DNA of 64,000 bases from Alphaproteobacteria bacterium (GCA_017983635.1 JAGOBA010000014.1:1-64000); one strand, 5' to 3'. Shown: positions 35,401-49,357, counted from the first letter of the stretch. Notes: generated by a model from the sequence alone, not told the origin. Numbers and translations are program-made.

Positions 35401-35596
35401 CCAAGAGAAATGAACCACGAAAAGCACGAAATACACGAAGCGCTCTGGCTAGCTGACTGCGTTTGTTCGGCGCGGAGCGCCATTGCTGCGCGCTACGCGC
35501 GCGGGCGCGGGCTGTTATGCAGCGCGCTTCGTATATTTCGTGCTTTTCGTGGTTTGATTTCTTTGTTCTTGGCGCCTTGGCGTCTTGGCGTGAAAC
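35401..35596. repeat. Hairpin repeat, copy E
   Basis: Inner arms 35407-35445 (AAATGAACCACGAAAAGCAC..) and 35523-35560, nearly perfect complements. The core 35465-35505 is of the B/C type. The right side carries GGCGCCTTGGCGTCTTGGCG (35571-35590), an outer-arm relic without a left partner. It starts 10 bases upstream of the hydrolase start codon. Confidence 0.9.
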
Positions 35597-35666
35597 AAAC
35601 GAACTCTGCCACCGCGCCGGCGCTTGAGTGATGGGCTGAGCGGATTGGTGTGCTTCGTGGTTCATC

Positions 35667-36122
35667 TCATTTCACGCTGCGCTTTGCCGGGCGGATGCCT
35701 AGCGCTTTGAAGACGCCGGTGGCGGTCATGATCGTGCGGTCTGCCGACCAGATGCGCCCGGTGACGGTGTAGAAGTCGTGGTCGCGGCCGGTGATGGTGC
35801 CGGTGCCTTCGACCCAGTCGCCGATTTGGGCCGCGTCGATGAAGTCGGTGACCATGCGCACGGTTACCCAGTAGCGGTTCGCGTCCAGCGTGATCGCGTG
35901 GCCCAGCGCCATGTCGGCAAAGGCCATCAACATGCCGCCGTGGCAGTTCTTCATGCCGTTCGTGTGCGGTTCGCCAACAAGGAAGGCGCGCGTGTAGGTC
36001 TTGTCGGGATTGATGCGTTCGTAGAGCGGGCCAATCTGGCGGCCGAAGCCCTGGAACCAATTCATGCGCGAGAAGCCGTCGGGGATTTCGGGCGCGTGTT
36101 CTTCGAGGAGATCGTCGGTCAT
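35667..36122 (-). CDS. PaaI/hotdog-fold thioesterase
   Basis: 151 residues from ATG 36122, overlapping the DUF2332 stop as ATGA. Hotdog core: NCHGGMLMAFADMALGHAIT (HGG-x-x-x-x-x-x-D active-site pattern), VRMVTDFIDAAQIGDWVEGTG and TATGVFKALG. It hydrolyses acyl-CoA thioesters in the cytosol. Last gene of a four-gene operon. Confidence 0.9.
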   Translation of the reverse strand: MTDDLLEEHAPEIPDGFSRMNWFQGFGRQIGPLYERINPDKTYTRAFLVGEPHTNGMKNCHGGMLMAFADMALGHAITLDANRYWVTVRMVTDFIDAAQIGDWVEGTGTITGRDHDFYTVTGRIWSADRTIMTATGVFKALGIRPAKRSVK

Positions 36123-37162
36123 GGTGTCGCCGTCCACTCTAGCCAAGAGCCGTGCGGGTCGCATAGGGCGATGGTGCGCTTGGTGCTCGTGCCGTTTTCG
36201 TAGCGTCCGATGTTGATCGGATAGGCACCGCCGTCCCATTCGATCGAGATGCGATAGAGCGGGCGCGCGTGCGAGAGCTGCTCCAAGATCGCGTTGAGGC
36301 GGTCGCGCATCTCGTTGGAGAACTGATAGGTGACGTGGCTGTGATAGACGACGACGATGCCGTCCGCGGGTAGCGCTTTGACGGTGGGCTCGAGATTGTC
36401 GAGGGCGTCGCCGACGACGATGCGCTGCGGATAGGCGAGCGCGGTGCCGAGTGCGGCGTCGAGGCGCGCGAAGCGGGGCGTGAGTTCGGGCCAGATCAGC
36501 GCCTTCAGCCAGAGGCGATCGGCTGCGCTGTGCAGATCGACCGGGTTCAGTTCGAGGCCAACGCGGCTCTCGACGACCGGAAACTTGGCCGCGAGGTTTG
36601 GCAGCCGCGTGCCCCTTACCGGCGCTGTGAGATTGAGACGCGCGGTGGCGGGACCGCGCGTCAGCGTCTTCTCGCCGAGTCGGTAGGTGTAGCGGTAGCG
36701 GTCCCAGTTCAGGTTGAAGCCGGCGCTGGGGCCGATCTCGACGAGGCGCAACGAGTCGCGCGCCTCGGCGGCGACGAAGTCGAAGGCCGGATAGAGCGAG
36801 GTGGAGCGCGCAACTTCGTTCGTGTTCGTGACACGGGATTCGATCACCGCTACGAGCGCCGCTTCGTGGGCGAAACAGAAATCACGAAACGCCGCAAAGA
36901 CTTCGCCCTTCGGAATCGCGGCGGGGCGTACGCTTTTGTAGTGATCGGCGAGCGGGTGGTCGGTGCCGTTCAGAAGCATGTAGTGCACGGCGCCGAGGAT
37001 GATGTTCGCTTGCGGCTGGCCCGGCTTCACGCGGGCGGCCATCGCGCGCAGGCGATCGTCTTCGCGGATGCCCAGCGCCAATTGCTTGTAGAGCGGCGAG
37101 TGGCCGCGTTCGGCTTCGCTGGCGAAGAAGGTCCAATAGTCGGCGGGGACGGGTGTCGCCAT
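36119..37162 (-). CDS. DUF2332 family protein
   Basis: 347 residues from ATG 37162, five bases after the ABC1 stop. Family features: FASEAERGHSPLYKQLALGI, GAVHYMLLNGTDHPLADHYK, STSLYPAFDFVA, LRLVEIGPSAGFNLNWDRY (Rossmann-like glycine loop) and VVVYHSHVTYQF. The GPSAGFNL loop and the overall order suggest a methyltransferase-like fold, but function is not established. Confidence 0.88.
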   Translation of the reverse strand: MATPVPADYWTFFASEAERGHSPLYKQLALGIREDDRLRAMAARVKPGQPQANIILGAVHYMLLNGTDHPLADHYKSVRPAAIPKGEVFAAFRDFCFAHEAALVAVIESRVTNTNEVARSTSLYPAFDFVAAEARDSLRLVEIGPSAGFNLNWDRYRYTYRLGEKTLTRGPATARLNLTAPVRGTRLPNLAAKFPVVESRVGLELNPVDLHSAADRLWLKALIWPELTPRFARLDAALGTALAYPQRIVVGDALDNLEPTVKALPADGIVVVYHSHVTYQFSNEMRDRLNAILEQLSHARPLYRISIEWDGGAYPINIGRYENGTSTKRTIALCDPHGSWLEWTATP

Positions 37163-37167
37163 GGCGC

Positions 37168-38514
37168 TCAAACCGGCAGCGGCACTTTGGCCGCGTCGAA
37201 CGCCGATCTTTGGCGCTTCGAAACGGCGGCGAGCGTGAAGTGCTCGATCTCTTCGTTGAAGAGCTTGTGGAAGTTCAGTTCGGCGGCCAGATGCAGGAAC
37301 ACGGCGCCGAGACCGATCGCGGCGCGGTCCATGAAGACGAATTCGCGCGGCGGCTTGACGGGGCCGAGTTGGCTGAGGCGTTTGTGTACTTCGAACGCTT
37401 CCTTTCGTCCGTAGGCGGACGGTTCGACGCCGTTCGCGACCGTGCGCGTCCGGTCGTCGAGCATCGGGGCGTAGATGAAGCGGGCCCAGATGTTCAGCGT
37501 CTCGATCACTTCCTTCTTCAAGCCGGCAAAGCCCCAGGTTTCATACGCGTGAACGGCGAGGTCGGGCTTGTTCTGCTCCAGCGCGTGATAGAGGTCGATG
37601 ACGCCGCCGATGAATTTCGGGCGGAAGGTACGGATGCAGCCGAAGTCGAGGAGGTTAAGCCCTAAGTCCTTGCGGATCGTGTAGTTGCCGAGGTGCGGGT
37701 CGCCGTGGATGGCGCCGTAGTGGCTGAACGGATGCCACCAGGCGCGGAACAGCGAGGTCGCGATCTTGTTGCGGTCGGCGAGCGGGTGCGATTTGAAGTC
37801 CAGGATCGGACTGCCCTCCTCCCAGCTCATGGTCAGAAGACGGCCGGTCGAGAGCTCTTCGACGACGTCGGGCACGCGGATCGTGTCGATGTCTTTGAGC
37901 ATCGTGCGATAGAGCGCGATGTGGGCGGCCTCGCGTTTGTAGTCGAGCTCCTCGCGCAGGCGGGCGCCGACTTCCTCGCTGATTTCGGACGGGTCGATCG
38001 CGCGATCCATGCGCCGGTAGAGCGCGAAGATCAGGCGCAGCTGCGCGAGGTCGGCCTCAACCGCGGAGGCCATGTCGGGGTATTGGAGTTTGCAGGCGAG
38101 CTTGCGGCCGCGCTTGTCGACGGCGCGGTGGACTTGGCCGAGCGAAGCGGCGGCGGCGGCATCGCGCTCGAAGGTTTTGAAGCGCTTCTCCCATTCGGGG
38201 CCGAGTTCGGCTTGCATGCGACGGCGGACAAACGGCCAGCCCATCGGCGGCGCCTGGGTCTGCAGCGTCGCGAGTTCGGCGGCGAAGTCGGCGGGGATGA
38301 CGTCAGGGACGCTGGAGAGCATCTGCGCCACCTTCATCAGCGGGCCCTTCAGATTGCCGAGGGCCACTTTCAGGTCGCTGGCTTCGGTGCGCTGATCGCG
38401 TTCGCGGCCCATCATGCGGGCACCGGCCATGCGGGCGGCCGCGCCGCCGACGGCGCTGGTCACGTCCGCGTAGCGCTTCAGGCGGCGGCCGAGGGTGTTG
38501 CGTTCATCGCTCAT
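37168..38514 (-). CDS. ABC1 (UbiB/ADCK-like) atypical kinase
   Basis: 448 residues from ATG 38514; the ORF is open further upstream but without a site. The N-terminal KxGQ motif reads KVAQ (GPLMKVAQML), a substitution common in one ABC1 subfamily. Then AAAASLGQVHRA (Ala-rich loop), LACKLQYP (catalytic Lys), REELDYKREA, HGDPHLGNY and LLDFGCIR (metal loop). UbiB relatives support ubiquinone metabolism. The operon order lipoprotein-ABC1-DUF2332-thioesterase is compact. Confidence 0.9.
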   Translation of the reverse strand: MSDERNTLGRRLKRYADVTSAVGGAAARMAGARMMGRERDQRTEASDLKVALGNLKGPLMKVAQMLSSVPDVIPADFAAELATLQTQAPPMGWPFVRRRMQAELGPEWEKRFKTFERDAAAAASLGQVHRAVDKRGRKLACKLQYPDMASAVEADLAQLRLIFALYRRMDRAIDPSEISEEVGARLREELDYKREAAHIALYRTMLKDIDTIRVPDVVEELSTGRLLTMSWEEGSPILDFKSHPLADRNKIATSLFRAWWHPFSHYGAIHGDPHLGNYTIRKDLGLNLLDFGCIRTFRPKFIGGVIDLYHALEQNKPDLAVHAYETWGFAGLKKEVIETLNIWARFIYAPMLDDRTRTVANGVEPSAYGRKEAFEVHKRLSQLGPVKPPREFVFMDRAAIGLGAVFLHLAAELNFHKLFNEEIEHFTLAAVSKRQRSAFDAAKVPLPV

Positions 38515-38521
38515 GGAGTGC

Positions 38522-38911
38522 TCACGTGGCGCTCTTCTCGCACGAGGCGAGTGCTTCGTCGAAGTTCTTCGCTGCGGCATCGAAGCGGGCTTGGGCGGTG
38601 GCGCAGGCGCAGGTGCGCCTCTCAAATGCCACAGGGGCGCCGGGGTTTGGGGCAACGGACACACCTTCGAGTGCGGCGCGGCCCTTGTTGGCGATGCGCG
38701 TTGCCTCACCCCAATCGCGGTCTGTGCGTATTCTGATTTTCGCCTGAAGTTGGTATTCGCGGGCGAGGCAGGCGCGCCAGGTGTCGCCGGTGATCTGTTC
38801 TTTCAGGAAGGGCCCGACATCGAGCGTGCCGCAGGCAGAAAGTGCGCCGAAAAGCGCCAGAAACAGCAGCGGCGTACAAGACCCCCCCGAGCCCTGCACG
38901 CCGCGCTTCAC
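38522..38911 (-). CDS. Small lipoprotein, start uncertain
   Basis: About 129 residues from a GTG at 38911; ATG 39007 is an in-frame alternative giving 161. Lipobox LSAC follows a hydrophobic stretch PLLFLALFGA. The mature part has Cys residues in WRACLARE, RRTCACATAQ and ALASCEKS. No family recognised. It ends eight bases before the ABC1 start, so it probably leads that operon. Confidence 0.65.
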   Translation of the reverse strand: MKRGVQGSGGSCTPLLFLALFGALSACGTLDVGPFLKEQITGDTWRACLAREYQLQAKIRIRTDRDWGEATRIANKGRAALEGVSVAPNPGAPVAFERRTCACATAQARFDAAAKNFDEALASCEKSAT

Positions 38912-39226
38912 CCCCTCGATGCGCTTTCCGGTGCCCCCATTCGCTCGCTTACGTAGCAGAGCAACCCCCGCGAGCCGGACATCAGTAAAGCGAGTGAAAC
39001 TTTCCATTAACCCCTGCCACATGCAAGACGAAGTGGCCGCTGCGTGTCGGAATCGGAAAACACTGTAGCGGCAAGACAACAGGGGATTGCGCCAGGCCCG
39101 CGGATTCCCCCGAAATGTCCCCGAAATCGACCCAAAGCGAAACACCTTAAACCGCACCTTTACTGGGCCTGGGCCATGGTGGCGGCCAGTTCGGCATCCA
39201 CTTTCACCCTGCACTTCCGAGGCCCC

Positions 39227-40726
39227 ATGGCTCACCTGACCCTGATCGTTGACGACGACCCCACCCAGCGCCGCTTGTTGCAGGCGCAGGCGGAAAAGTG
39301 CGGATTCCAGACGCTGTTGGCGGCCTCGGGTCAAGAGGCCTTGGACATGCTTGAGGGACCGAAGGGCGCCGGGGTCAGCCTGATCCTGCTCGACATGGTG
39401 ATGCCGGGGATGGATGGGCTGGCGGTGTTGCAGCGCATCCGGCCCACGCATCCGACGTTGCCGGTGATCGTGCTGACCGCGCAAGGCGGGGTCGACATTG
39501 CGGTCGCCGCGATGCGGGCCGGCGCCGACGACTTCTTGGTGAAGCCGGCGAGCCCGGAGCGGATTCAGGTTTCGATCCAGAACGCTTTGAAGCTGAAGGC
39601 GCTGACCGGCGAGATCCAGCGCTTGAAGAAGGTCTCCGACAATCGCCTGACGTTCGGCGATCTGATCGCGGAGAGCCCGTCGATGCGCACGGTGCTGCGC
39701 ATGGCGGAGCGCGCGGCGCAGTCGAACATCCCGATCCTGATCGAAGGCGAGAGTGGCGTCGGCAAGGAAGTTTTGGCGCGCGCGATCCAAGGCGGGTCGG
39801 AGCGTTCGGGCAAGCCGTTCGTGGCCGTCAACTGCGGCGCCATTCCCGACACGCTGATCGAGAGCATTCTGTTCGGGCACGAGAAGGGCGCGTTCACGGG
39901 CGCGGTCGATAAGCATATCGGCAAGTTCCAAGAGGCGAACGGCGGCACGCTGTTCCTCGACGAAATCGGCGAGCTGCGCCTCGACATGCAGGTGAAGTTG
40001 CTGCGCGCGATTCAAGAGGGTGAAGTCGACCCCGTCGGCGCGAAGCGGCCGGTGAAGGTGGACATCCGCTTGGTCTCGGCCACGAACCGCAATCTGCAGC
40101 AGCAGGTGGCGGAGGGTAAGTTCCGCGAAGATTTGTTCTATCGCTTGAACGTGTTTCCGATCGCGCTGCCGCCGTTGCGCGAACGGCGCGAGGATATTCC
40201 GGCGCTGGTCGCCTATTTCATCCGCCGCTTTGCGGTGGAAGAGAACAAGAAGCTGGTCGGGATCGAACCGGCGGCGCTCGACATGCTCACGAACTTCGCG
40301 TGGCCGGGCAACATCCGCCAGCTTGAGAACACGGTGTTCCGCGCCGTCGTCATGTGCGACGGCGATTGCCTGCGCGCGGGCGACTTCCCGCAGGTGGCGA
40401 GCCAGCTTGGTATCGCTGTGCGCGCCACGCATCACGACGACGAAGAGGTTGAGGGCGGCACGCGGCGCTATGTGTCGATCGCCGCGCCGCCGCACGCGCC
40501 GGCCGTGGAGCCGGGCGCAGGCAAAGGCGACGGCTTGAATGTCGTGGGCGTCGACGGGCATTTGCGCAAGCTCGAAGAGATCGAGTTCGAACTGATCCGC
40601 TTTGCGATCGAGAAATACGAAGGGCACATGTCGGAAGTCGCCCGCCGGCTCGGCATCGGCCGCTCGACGCTCTATCGCAAGCTGCGCGAGATGGGCATCG
40701 ACGAACCGAAGGCGGGCGCGGCGTAG
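39227..40726 (+). CDS. NtrC-family sigma-54 response regulator
   Basis: 499 residues from ATG 39227 (in-frame ATG 39176 is possible). The receiver domain has DDD at 9-11 and phospho-acceptor Asp56 (LLDMVMPGMDG). The AAA+ domain has Walker A GESGVGKE (174-181), GAFTGA (221-226, sigma-54 contact) and Walker B TLFLDEI. A Fis-type HTH ends the protein (MSEVARRLGIGRSTLYRKL). No partner kinase lies in the window. It activates sigma-54 promoters when phosphorylated. Confidence 0.94.
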   Translation: MAHLTLIVDDDPTQRRLLQAQAEKCGFQTLLAASGQEALDMLEGPKGAGVSLILLDMVMPGMDGLAVLQRIRPTHPTLPVIVLTAQGGVDIAVAAMRAGADDFLVKPASPERIQVSIQNALKLKALTGEIQRLKKVSDNRLTFGDLIAESPSMRTVLRMAERAAQSNIPILIEGESGVGKEVLARAIQGGSERSGKPFVAVNCGAIPDTLIESILFGHEKGAFTGAVDKHIGKFQEANGGTLFLDEIGELRLDMQVKLLRAIQEGEVDPVGAKRPVKVDIRLVSATNRNLQQQVAEGKFREDLFYRLNVFPIALPPLRERREDIPALVAYFIRRFAVEENKKLVGIEPAALDMLTNFAWPGNIRQLENTVFRAVVMCDGDCLRAGDFPQVASQLGIAVRATHHDDEEVEGGTRRYVSIAAPPHAPAVEPGAGKGDGLNVVGVDGHLRKLEEIEFELIRFAIEKYEGHMSEVARRLGIGRSTLYRKLREMGIDEPKAGAA

Positions 40727-41368
40727 AGGTGGGCTCTCGCCCGTTTTTTCCCAGATTTTCGACGAACGATGGCGGACACGGCGGACCAGGGTCGCCTGTC
40801 CGCTTTTGGCTGTCCGGCATTTGCAGTGGCACATTTGGCACAAGGCGGTGACTCATCGTGTGCCACTTCGGATCTCGCCCCTCTCGCACGCAGATTTCGA
40901 GCGTTGGGTCTTCAGGCACCGCGCAAAACTCGCGGCTCAACGCGCTGCGCCCCGCAGGCGCTAGCAAGAAGCGCACAGCGTTGGCCGAAAAGCCCGGCCG
41001 CCGAAGGGCGCCGCGCGCAGCTCCACCAATACTGAAAATCAGCGCCGAATATCGCCGAAAGCGCTGAGAACGTAAAGTGAACAAATTGTCGCACCAAGAA
41101 CGCGGCTCGACTGAAATCGTGTGCTCGTCCCATTTCTCGGCGTCGGCGACACTTCGCGCTACAAACTGATGCGTGGATTGAAACCGTGGCGGTATGCCAA
41201 CCTTACAGCCGAACGCATCAGACGCCTCTCATCGTGGTCTGACCGCGATATGGACCCTCTAGCAACTGTAGGCTCAAGGCCTTTGCGGCGCCGCTGTGGT
41301 GCCCGCTTCGAATGCGGACGATGGCGGGCACACTGCGCATAGTTGCTGCCTGTACCCGCCAAAGCGAT
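40727..41368. other. Intergenic region without a gene
   Basis: 642 bases between the sigma-54 regulator and the metal island. ORFs here are low-complexity shadows. I see no terminator, palindrome or recognisable relic. Confidence 0.5.
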
Positions 41369-41761
41369 CTAGCGCTTCACGTCGAACGTCGCCGTCAGCG
41401 CCGGTTCGTTTGGGGCTTTGATGTTCACATCGACCCGAAGCGCGCCCGTGGCAGGAATTTTTCCCGCGCCCGTAAGCTTGCCGCCGCCTGCGTCTTTCAG
41501 CATCACCGTTTCGGTCGCGGCGCCAGCAGTCACCACCGCGGTACCGGTCAGCCCAGCTTCGGCAACCGGCTTATTCTTGTGATCCAACAAGTGAAAGGTC
41601 AGCGACTGACCGCTTACGATCAATTCGATATGATGATCGCCCGACTCGCGAAGCAAACCGCCGTTCGGTCCCTTTTCCGGCAGCGCGTCGCCGATGGCCT
41701 GCGCGCTGAATGTCATCGCCGCGGCGAGCGTGAGCGCCGCCCATTGTTTCGTTTTCATCAT
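41369..41761 (-). CDS. Secreted metal-island protein related to the CzcB N-domain
   Basis: 130 residues from ATG 41761 with GGAG upstream. The signal peptide is about 1-22. The mature start KGPNGGLLRESGDHHIELIV and HLLDHKNKPV closely parallel GPHGGRLLKSGEFSIEMTI and YNAGKPV in the CzcB protein of this island. It is thus a free-standing version of that domain, perhaps a periplasmic metal binder. Last gene of the island. Confidence 0.7.
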   Translation of the reverse strand: MMKTKQWAALTLAAAMTFSAQAIGDALPEKGPNGGLLRESGDHHIELIVSGQSLTFHLLDHKNKPVAEAGLTGTAVVTAGAATETVMLKDAGGGKLTGAGKIPATGALRVDVNIKAPNEPALTATFDVKR

Positions 41762-41805
41762 CCATCTCCGTCAGTTGTTTTGGTTCGAAGGCACGGCACG
41801 AGAGC

Positions 41806-42714
41806 TTAGGGATGCAATGCGCTACGTTCGCCGCAAGGCTCGCGCTCGGTTTGAACAGTCGTATGCAAGACGTGGAACCGCTCCTGCAGGAGCGCGCAGA
41901 TCGCCACACGTACGCTGTCGTGCTCAGCGTCGGTGTCTAGTTCGACATGGAGCGAACAACTTGGCCGGTCGGCGCCCGACACCCACACATGTAGATCATG
42001 AACGCCGGCGACGCCACTGACCTGGCCTACCGCCCGACGAAGGTCGGACAGGTTTAGGGTCGCAGGCACGCCTTCGAGAAGGATGTTCGTAGCATCCTTC
42101 AGCAACGTCCAGGTTCGCGGTAGCACCCAAAGGCCGATGGCGATCGCCACGACCGGATCGACCCAAGTTTGCCCGGTCAACGAAATCACTATGGCGCCAA
42201 CGATGACGCCGAGCGAACCCAGCATATCCGCCCACACTTCGAGGTAGGCGCCCTTGACGTTGAGGCTCTTCTCGCTCCCCGGCGAAAGCAAGCGCATAGC
42301 CAAGAGATTGATGCCAAGCCCTAGCGTCGCGACCAGCAGCATGCCCAGCGACTGAACGGGCTCCGGCTCAAGCAGGCGCCGCGCGCCTTCGACAGCGATG
42401 TAGATCGCGACGCCGAACAGGAGAACCGAGTTGAAGGCGGCCGCAAGCACCTCGAAGCGGCGATAGCCAAATGTCCGCCGACTGTCGCTGGCGCGGCTGC
42501 CGATGCGAACCGCGGCCACGGCAATCGCAAGAGCTGCCGAGTCGGTGAACATGTGGGCCGCATCGGATAGCAGTGCCAGACTGTTGAACACGAGTCCGGC
42601 AACAACTTCGGCGACGAGGAACGCCGACGTTAGCGCCAGCGCCAGGAGCAACCGGCGCTCACTTCCCTGCCCGGCACCATGGGCGTGTCCATGATGATCG
42701 TGACCGCTCGCCAT
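41806..42714 (-). CDS. czcD: CzcD-like cation diffusion facilitator
   Basis: 302 residues. The His-rich N-terminus (HDHHGHAHG) is followed by six membrane helices. Helix 2 has SDAAHMFTDSAAL (HxxxD site), while helix 5 has LEVWADMLGS, with Glu where many Zn/Cd members have His. The C-terminal domain has GVHDLHVWVSG. It exports Zn, Co or Cd from the cytosol to the periplasm by proton antiport. Confidence 0.92.
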   Translation of the reverse strand: MASGHDHHGHAHGAGQGSERRLLLALALTSAFLVAEVVAGLVFNSLALLSDAAHMFTDSAALAIAVAAVRIGSRASDSRRTFGYRRFEVLAAAFNSVLLFGVAIYIAVEGARRLLEPEPVQSLGMLLVATLGLGINLLAMRLLSPGSEKSLNVKGAYLEVWADMLGSLGVIVGAIVISLTGQTWVDPVVAIAIGLWVLPRTWTLLKDATNILLEGVPATLNLSDLRRAVGQVSGVAGVHDLHVWVSGADRPSCSLHVELDTDAEHDSVRVAICALLQERFHVLHTTVQTEREPCGERSALHP

Positions 42715-42725
42715 GCTGCCGTCGC

Positions 42726-43076
42726 CTATGGTTGACCAGCGAGCTTCTCACACAATCGTTGCAAGCGAAGCATATGAGGGCGGTCATGACTGCGAGCGCC
42801 CCAAGCGGCTTCCTTCCTGCAGCGGCGTAGAAACTGCTCTCGGTCGCCCGCTTTGATGCTTTGGGAATTTTGGCAATGATCGGTCATGCGCTGCCTATGG
42901 GCATCAATGGCATGCTTTTGCGTGCTGAGATGGCGGACATGACCTTGGGTCGCTTCTGCCTTGCAGGCTTGCACAAGTTGCTCGGGGCTTTGAAACGCCG
43001 CGGCGCTCGCGCGTGCCGCGGAAGGAGCCGCTACCGCTGAGATCAGCACGATTGGAAGTAGAAAGATCGCTTTCAT
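42726..43076 (-). CDS. Small secreted His/Cys-containing protein
   Basis: 116 residues. Signal peptide MKAIFLLPIVLISAVAAPSA. The mature part is basic and helical with four Cys (VQACKAE, DHCQNSQ, RRCRKEA, RLCEKLA) and seven His. Twelve bases separate it from czcD. A periplasmic metal binder or sensor is likely from context; no family recognised. Confidence 0.65.
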   Translation of the reverse strand: MKAIFLLPIVLISAVAAPSAARASAAAFQSPEQLVQACKAEATQGHVRHLSTQKHAIDAHRQRMTDHCQNSQSIKAGDREQFLRRCRKEAAWGARSHDRPHMLRLQRLCEKLAGQP

Positions 43077-43175
43077 AGTCCATAACCTCTCTTTGTCGTG
43101 GAAGGGCGGGCTGGCTGCTCGCCGCTTCTCTTGTTTAGTGGCCGGGTATAGATCGCATCCGATTCGAAAGTGTGG

Positions 43176-47585
<4,410 letters not shown>

Positions 47586-47589
<4 letters not shown>

Positions 47590-48857
47590 GGCGTTGGCCC
47601 TTCGTTGGTCGTTATGTCCCGGCTCGCCAGGCGGTCGAGTGCCGCGAGCGCAAATTGTAGATCGCGCAAGATTTCTACCTCGCGCGCGCGAATCTCGTTG
47701 AGGGTTCGCTGCGACTCCGAGAGTTCGAGATAGCTGAATGCGCCGAGGTCGTATCCGCGCCGCGCCGCGCGGAGCGCTTCTTCGGCGCGCGGCAACAGGT
47801 CCGCGCGGATGGCGAGCGCTTCGGCTCGCGCATTCGTGACCTCGCCCTGAAGCGAAAGCGCCTCGCGCTCTACCGCGCGCCGCGCCTCGACGACGTCAAG
47901 TTCCGCCGCGCGCCGTTCCGCGGCTGCTTGTTCGATATTGCCCTGGTTGCCGTCGAAGACCGCAAGCGGCACCGAGAGCGAGACAACCCCCGCGAGGTCG
48001 CCGCCGTTCTCGAAGCGCCGCACGCCGAGTCCAATGGAAAAGTCTGAGCGCGCGTTCGCGTTTTCGAGTTCGACCTTGGCTGCCGCCCGCCGCGCTGCCG
48101 CCTCTTTGACCTTAAGGTCGGGCGAGGTGTCACTTGGCGCGGGCGCGTCGGTCTCCGGCACGGCGAGTAGCGCCGTTTCGTCCACACTGAACGTAGCCGT
48201 GGGGTCGCCCCACATCGATGCGAGTTTCCGCTTCGCGGTTTCGAGCGCGAGGACTGCTCGGTCATGCGCGCCCTTCGCTTCAGCCGAGAGGATTTCCGCG
48301 CGCAGCTTCACGGTCAGCGGATCGCGTGCCGAGCGTACGCGCCGAGCCGCCATCGCCTCGATCTGACGGGCCGAGTCCAGGCCCGCTTTCCTAACCTTGA
48401 CCAAAGCCGCCGCCGCGCAGACATCGTAGAACGCCCGCCGTGCGTCGGCGGCGGCGTCTAGACGCGCGGCGTCTCGCTCGATCGCGGCAATATCGCGCTC
48501 GGACTGCGCAACCGCCACCCTGCCGTCACGCTTGCCGGCGCGTTCGATGCGTTGCGATATGCCAAGCGTAAGTTCGCTGTCGTTCAACTTCTTGAACGGA
48601 CCAGACCCGGCGAAGTTTTCAAGCTCGGCGCTGATTTCAGGATTCGGCAGCGCGCCGCTTTGCCGGATGCCGGCTTCGGCGCCGCCGATACGCTCTTCAT
48701 GCGCCTTGACTGCGGCTGACGCGCCGAGCGCCCGCGCAATCGCCTCCTTCAGCGTGACCGGCGAGGCTCCGGCGCCCGACGCAGCGTCGCCGGCGAGCGC
48801 GACCGGCGCACACCACGAAACGGCACAGACGAGTGCCGCATACATCCAACGAGACAT
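47586..48857 (-). CDS. czcC: CzcC outer-membrane factor
   Basis: 423 residues with a signal peptide to about 22. TolC-family structure: two long alpha-helical repeats (VTLKEAIARALGASAAVKAH and LVLET-like pairs), GALPNPEI and the closing YLELSESQRTLNEIRAREVE. It forms the outer-membrane channel. It is the only such factor in the island, so CusBA may share it. Confidence 0.9.
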
Positions 48858-48923
48858 GATTTCGTACTACCGCTAAAGCCTACCATCGAAGCCAAATGCA
48901 CGCATGTGCGTGCAACGCCAGGG

Positions 48924-49286
48924 TTAGGCTAACGGCGGTGGAACGGGCGGCAGCACCGTACGGCCGCTTGAGTCTTCACACGTGAAGGCGACGCGGATGT
49001 CTGCGGCCATGAGGTACGGCCTCTCAAATGCGAATGCGGGGAAGACCGAATGCCCGGCGCATCCACCTAACGTGTGATTGTGAGTCGAGTCGGAGCACGG
49101 CACATGCTGGCAGTGCCCGCCTGAGGCAACTGCCGATAGATCAGAAACATCTTGGGCGTCGCCAGCCGCGACAGTCACGTCGATGCCATCCGCGCATGCC
49201 GCCTCAGCGGGCGCAGCCGCAAAGAACAGCGCCAACAGCAACGCGGCAATGGTAAGGAGGCTGCGCATCAAACCCAGGGACAGCAT
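48924..49286 (-). CDS. Small secreted Cys/His protein leading the czc operon
   Basis: 120 residues from ATG 49286 (ATG 49268 is equally plausible). Signal peptide ..LLALFFAAAPAEA. The mature part has GGHCQHVPCSDSTHNHTLGG and CAGHSV, a dense Cys/His cluster suited to metal binding. 66 bases before czcC, so it likely starts the operon. A degraded relative lies at 60318-60690. No named family. Confidence 0.68.
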   Translation of the reverse strand: MLSLGLMRSLLTIAALLLALFFAAAPAEAACADGIDVTVAAGDAQDVSDLSAVASGGHCQHVPCSDSTHNHTLGGCAGHSVFPAFAFERPYLMAADIRVAFTCEDSSGRTVLPPVPPPLA

Positions 49287-49321
49287 ATTTAGGCATTACT
49301 CACGTATGAACGATACTTGGA

Positions 49322-49357
49322 CGTCAAGGGTTAAAATGGTCTTAAAATCGTCTTAAG
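49322..49357 (-). promoter_or_regulatory. 11-bp direct repeats and -35 of the czc operon
   Basis: TTAAAATGGTC, TTAAAATCGTC, TTAAGCG begin at 49331, 49342 and 49353, an exact 11-base period. On the minus strand they sit four bases upstream of TTGACG (49327-49322). This is the usual position of an OmpR/PhoB-type response-regulator site before a promoter. The -10 is weak. The regulator is not in the window. Confidence 0.55.

Noticed and set aside
38522..40843. 773-codon ORF on the minus strand
   Set aside because: Most of it is antisense to the sigma-54 regulator, with Arg/His/Gln-rich shadow composition. Only the end (38522-38911) is kept as a lipoprotein gene.
40727..41084. Minus-strand ORF reaching into the region after the sigma-54 gene
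   Set aside because: Low-complexity composition, no start context, and the second half is antisense to the regulator.
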